From Fretibacterium fastidiosum (GTDB taxonomy: Bacteria > Synergistota > Synergistia > Synergistales > Aminobacteriaceae), in the NCBI RefSeq assembly GCF_964642095.1, contig NZ_OZ209244.1:1364001-1428000 (forward strand): a stretch of 64,000 nt of DNA, in the 5' to 3' direction. Positions 63,800 to 64,000 of this stretch are shown piece after piece. Numbering within the stretch: position 1 is the stretch's first letter; each line of letters begins with the position of its first letter. The notes under the pieces are model-generated. The model was not told the origin of the DNA. It was given only the letters and a program-made list of their open reading frames with translations, and made no database searches. A program made the translations under genes and the position numbers.

Positions 63800-64000
63800 A
63801 CAAAACCCCTCCCCCTCATCTTTCCTCTGAGGGTGGGTCAGTTTCCTCTGTCGCCTATGGGTCAGTTTATACTGTCGCCTGACACAGGGCTCACGGCGGA
63901 CCATTAGCCTGTAGGCAGGAGCAATCCTGATCCACGAATAACAGAGTGGCCAATGCCGGAACTTGCAAGTCGGGGCTTTTCCAGGGTGCCGTCAGGAATG

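Larger units (their letters stand above)
61650..63884 (-). mobile_element. IS21-family element, third copy
   Basis: Same 2235-bp element, flanked by the 5-bp duplication CAGGG (61645-61649 and 63885-63889). The outermost T of the left end is missing (GTCAAGCG instead of TGTCAAGCG), and one extra C lies before istA. istA and istB are intact. The 116 bases to the window end (63885-64000) show no gene and probably continue the interrupted IS110 3' end. Confidence 0.92.

Noticed and set aside
62492..63904. A 470-residue version of IstA with an upstream start
   Set aside because: The extension exists only because of one extra C in the IS leader; the other two identical copies start at MVQRSAK.

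Overview
The window is high-GC bacterial chromosomal DNA with a lower-GC, element-rich right end. Gene content suggests a motile, anaerobic, amino-acid-fermenting member of the Synergistota. The pointers are a selenocysteine-containing glycine/betaine/sarcosine reductase module, two secreted proteins ending in a Synerg-CTERM-like tail, a flagellar/chemotaxis operon in the order flhA-flhF-flhG-PilZ-cheB-cheA-cheC-cheD-fliA, and many GTG/TTG starts. The phylum call is inference; no rRNA gene is present.

1-8.9 kb (minus strand): a catabolic operon read right to left. It encodes a three-subunit molybdenum hydroxylase of the xanthine dehydrogenase family, a BCCT (betaine-type) transporter, and an aromatic amino acid lyase homologue lacking the Ala-Ser-Gly that forms the MIO cofactor. 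Next come a broken flavoprotein remnant, then moaA and moaC for molybdenum cofactor synthesis. The lyase and transporter together suggest elimination from a trimethylammonium betaine, ergothionase-like.

8.9-15.2 kb: an NSS sodium symporter, grdX, a UGA-containing grdB-type gene and a grdE-type gene, all minus strand, with a divergent CdaR/PucR-type regulator.

15.2-18.6 kb: nnrD, a small membrane protein, tsaE, tsaB and trxA, then a small exported protein. 18.6-31.7 kb: a secreted papain-like protease, a metal-efflux P-type ATPase with its own promoter and palindromic operator, exported proteins of unknown function (including three related ones between inverted copies of a 200-bp repeat), an ADP-ribosylglycohydrolase, and an OsmC protein. 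31.8-46.9 kb: the flagellar/chemotaxis operon, fapA, and several small conserved genes (S1-domain, DUF501).

46.8-64 kb is a mobile-element graveyard. It holds two 150-bp MITEs in tandem with two IS1380-family elements, an IS21 element nested inside another IS21 with a 5-bp target duplication, and a mazEF-like pair between two imperfect 50-bp repeats next to a tyrosine recombinase. Further right are a BrnT/BrnA-like pair, a hidden 27-residue reading frame with a sequestered ribosome site, a decayed IS5/IS427-type element, a TraF-type peptidase with a truncated neighbour, an IS110-family transposase gene split by a MITE with a 5-bp duplication, and a third IS21. The MITE ends match the IS1380 ends, so the IS1380 transposase is the likely driver of the MITE.
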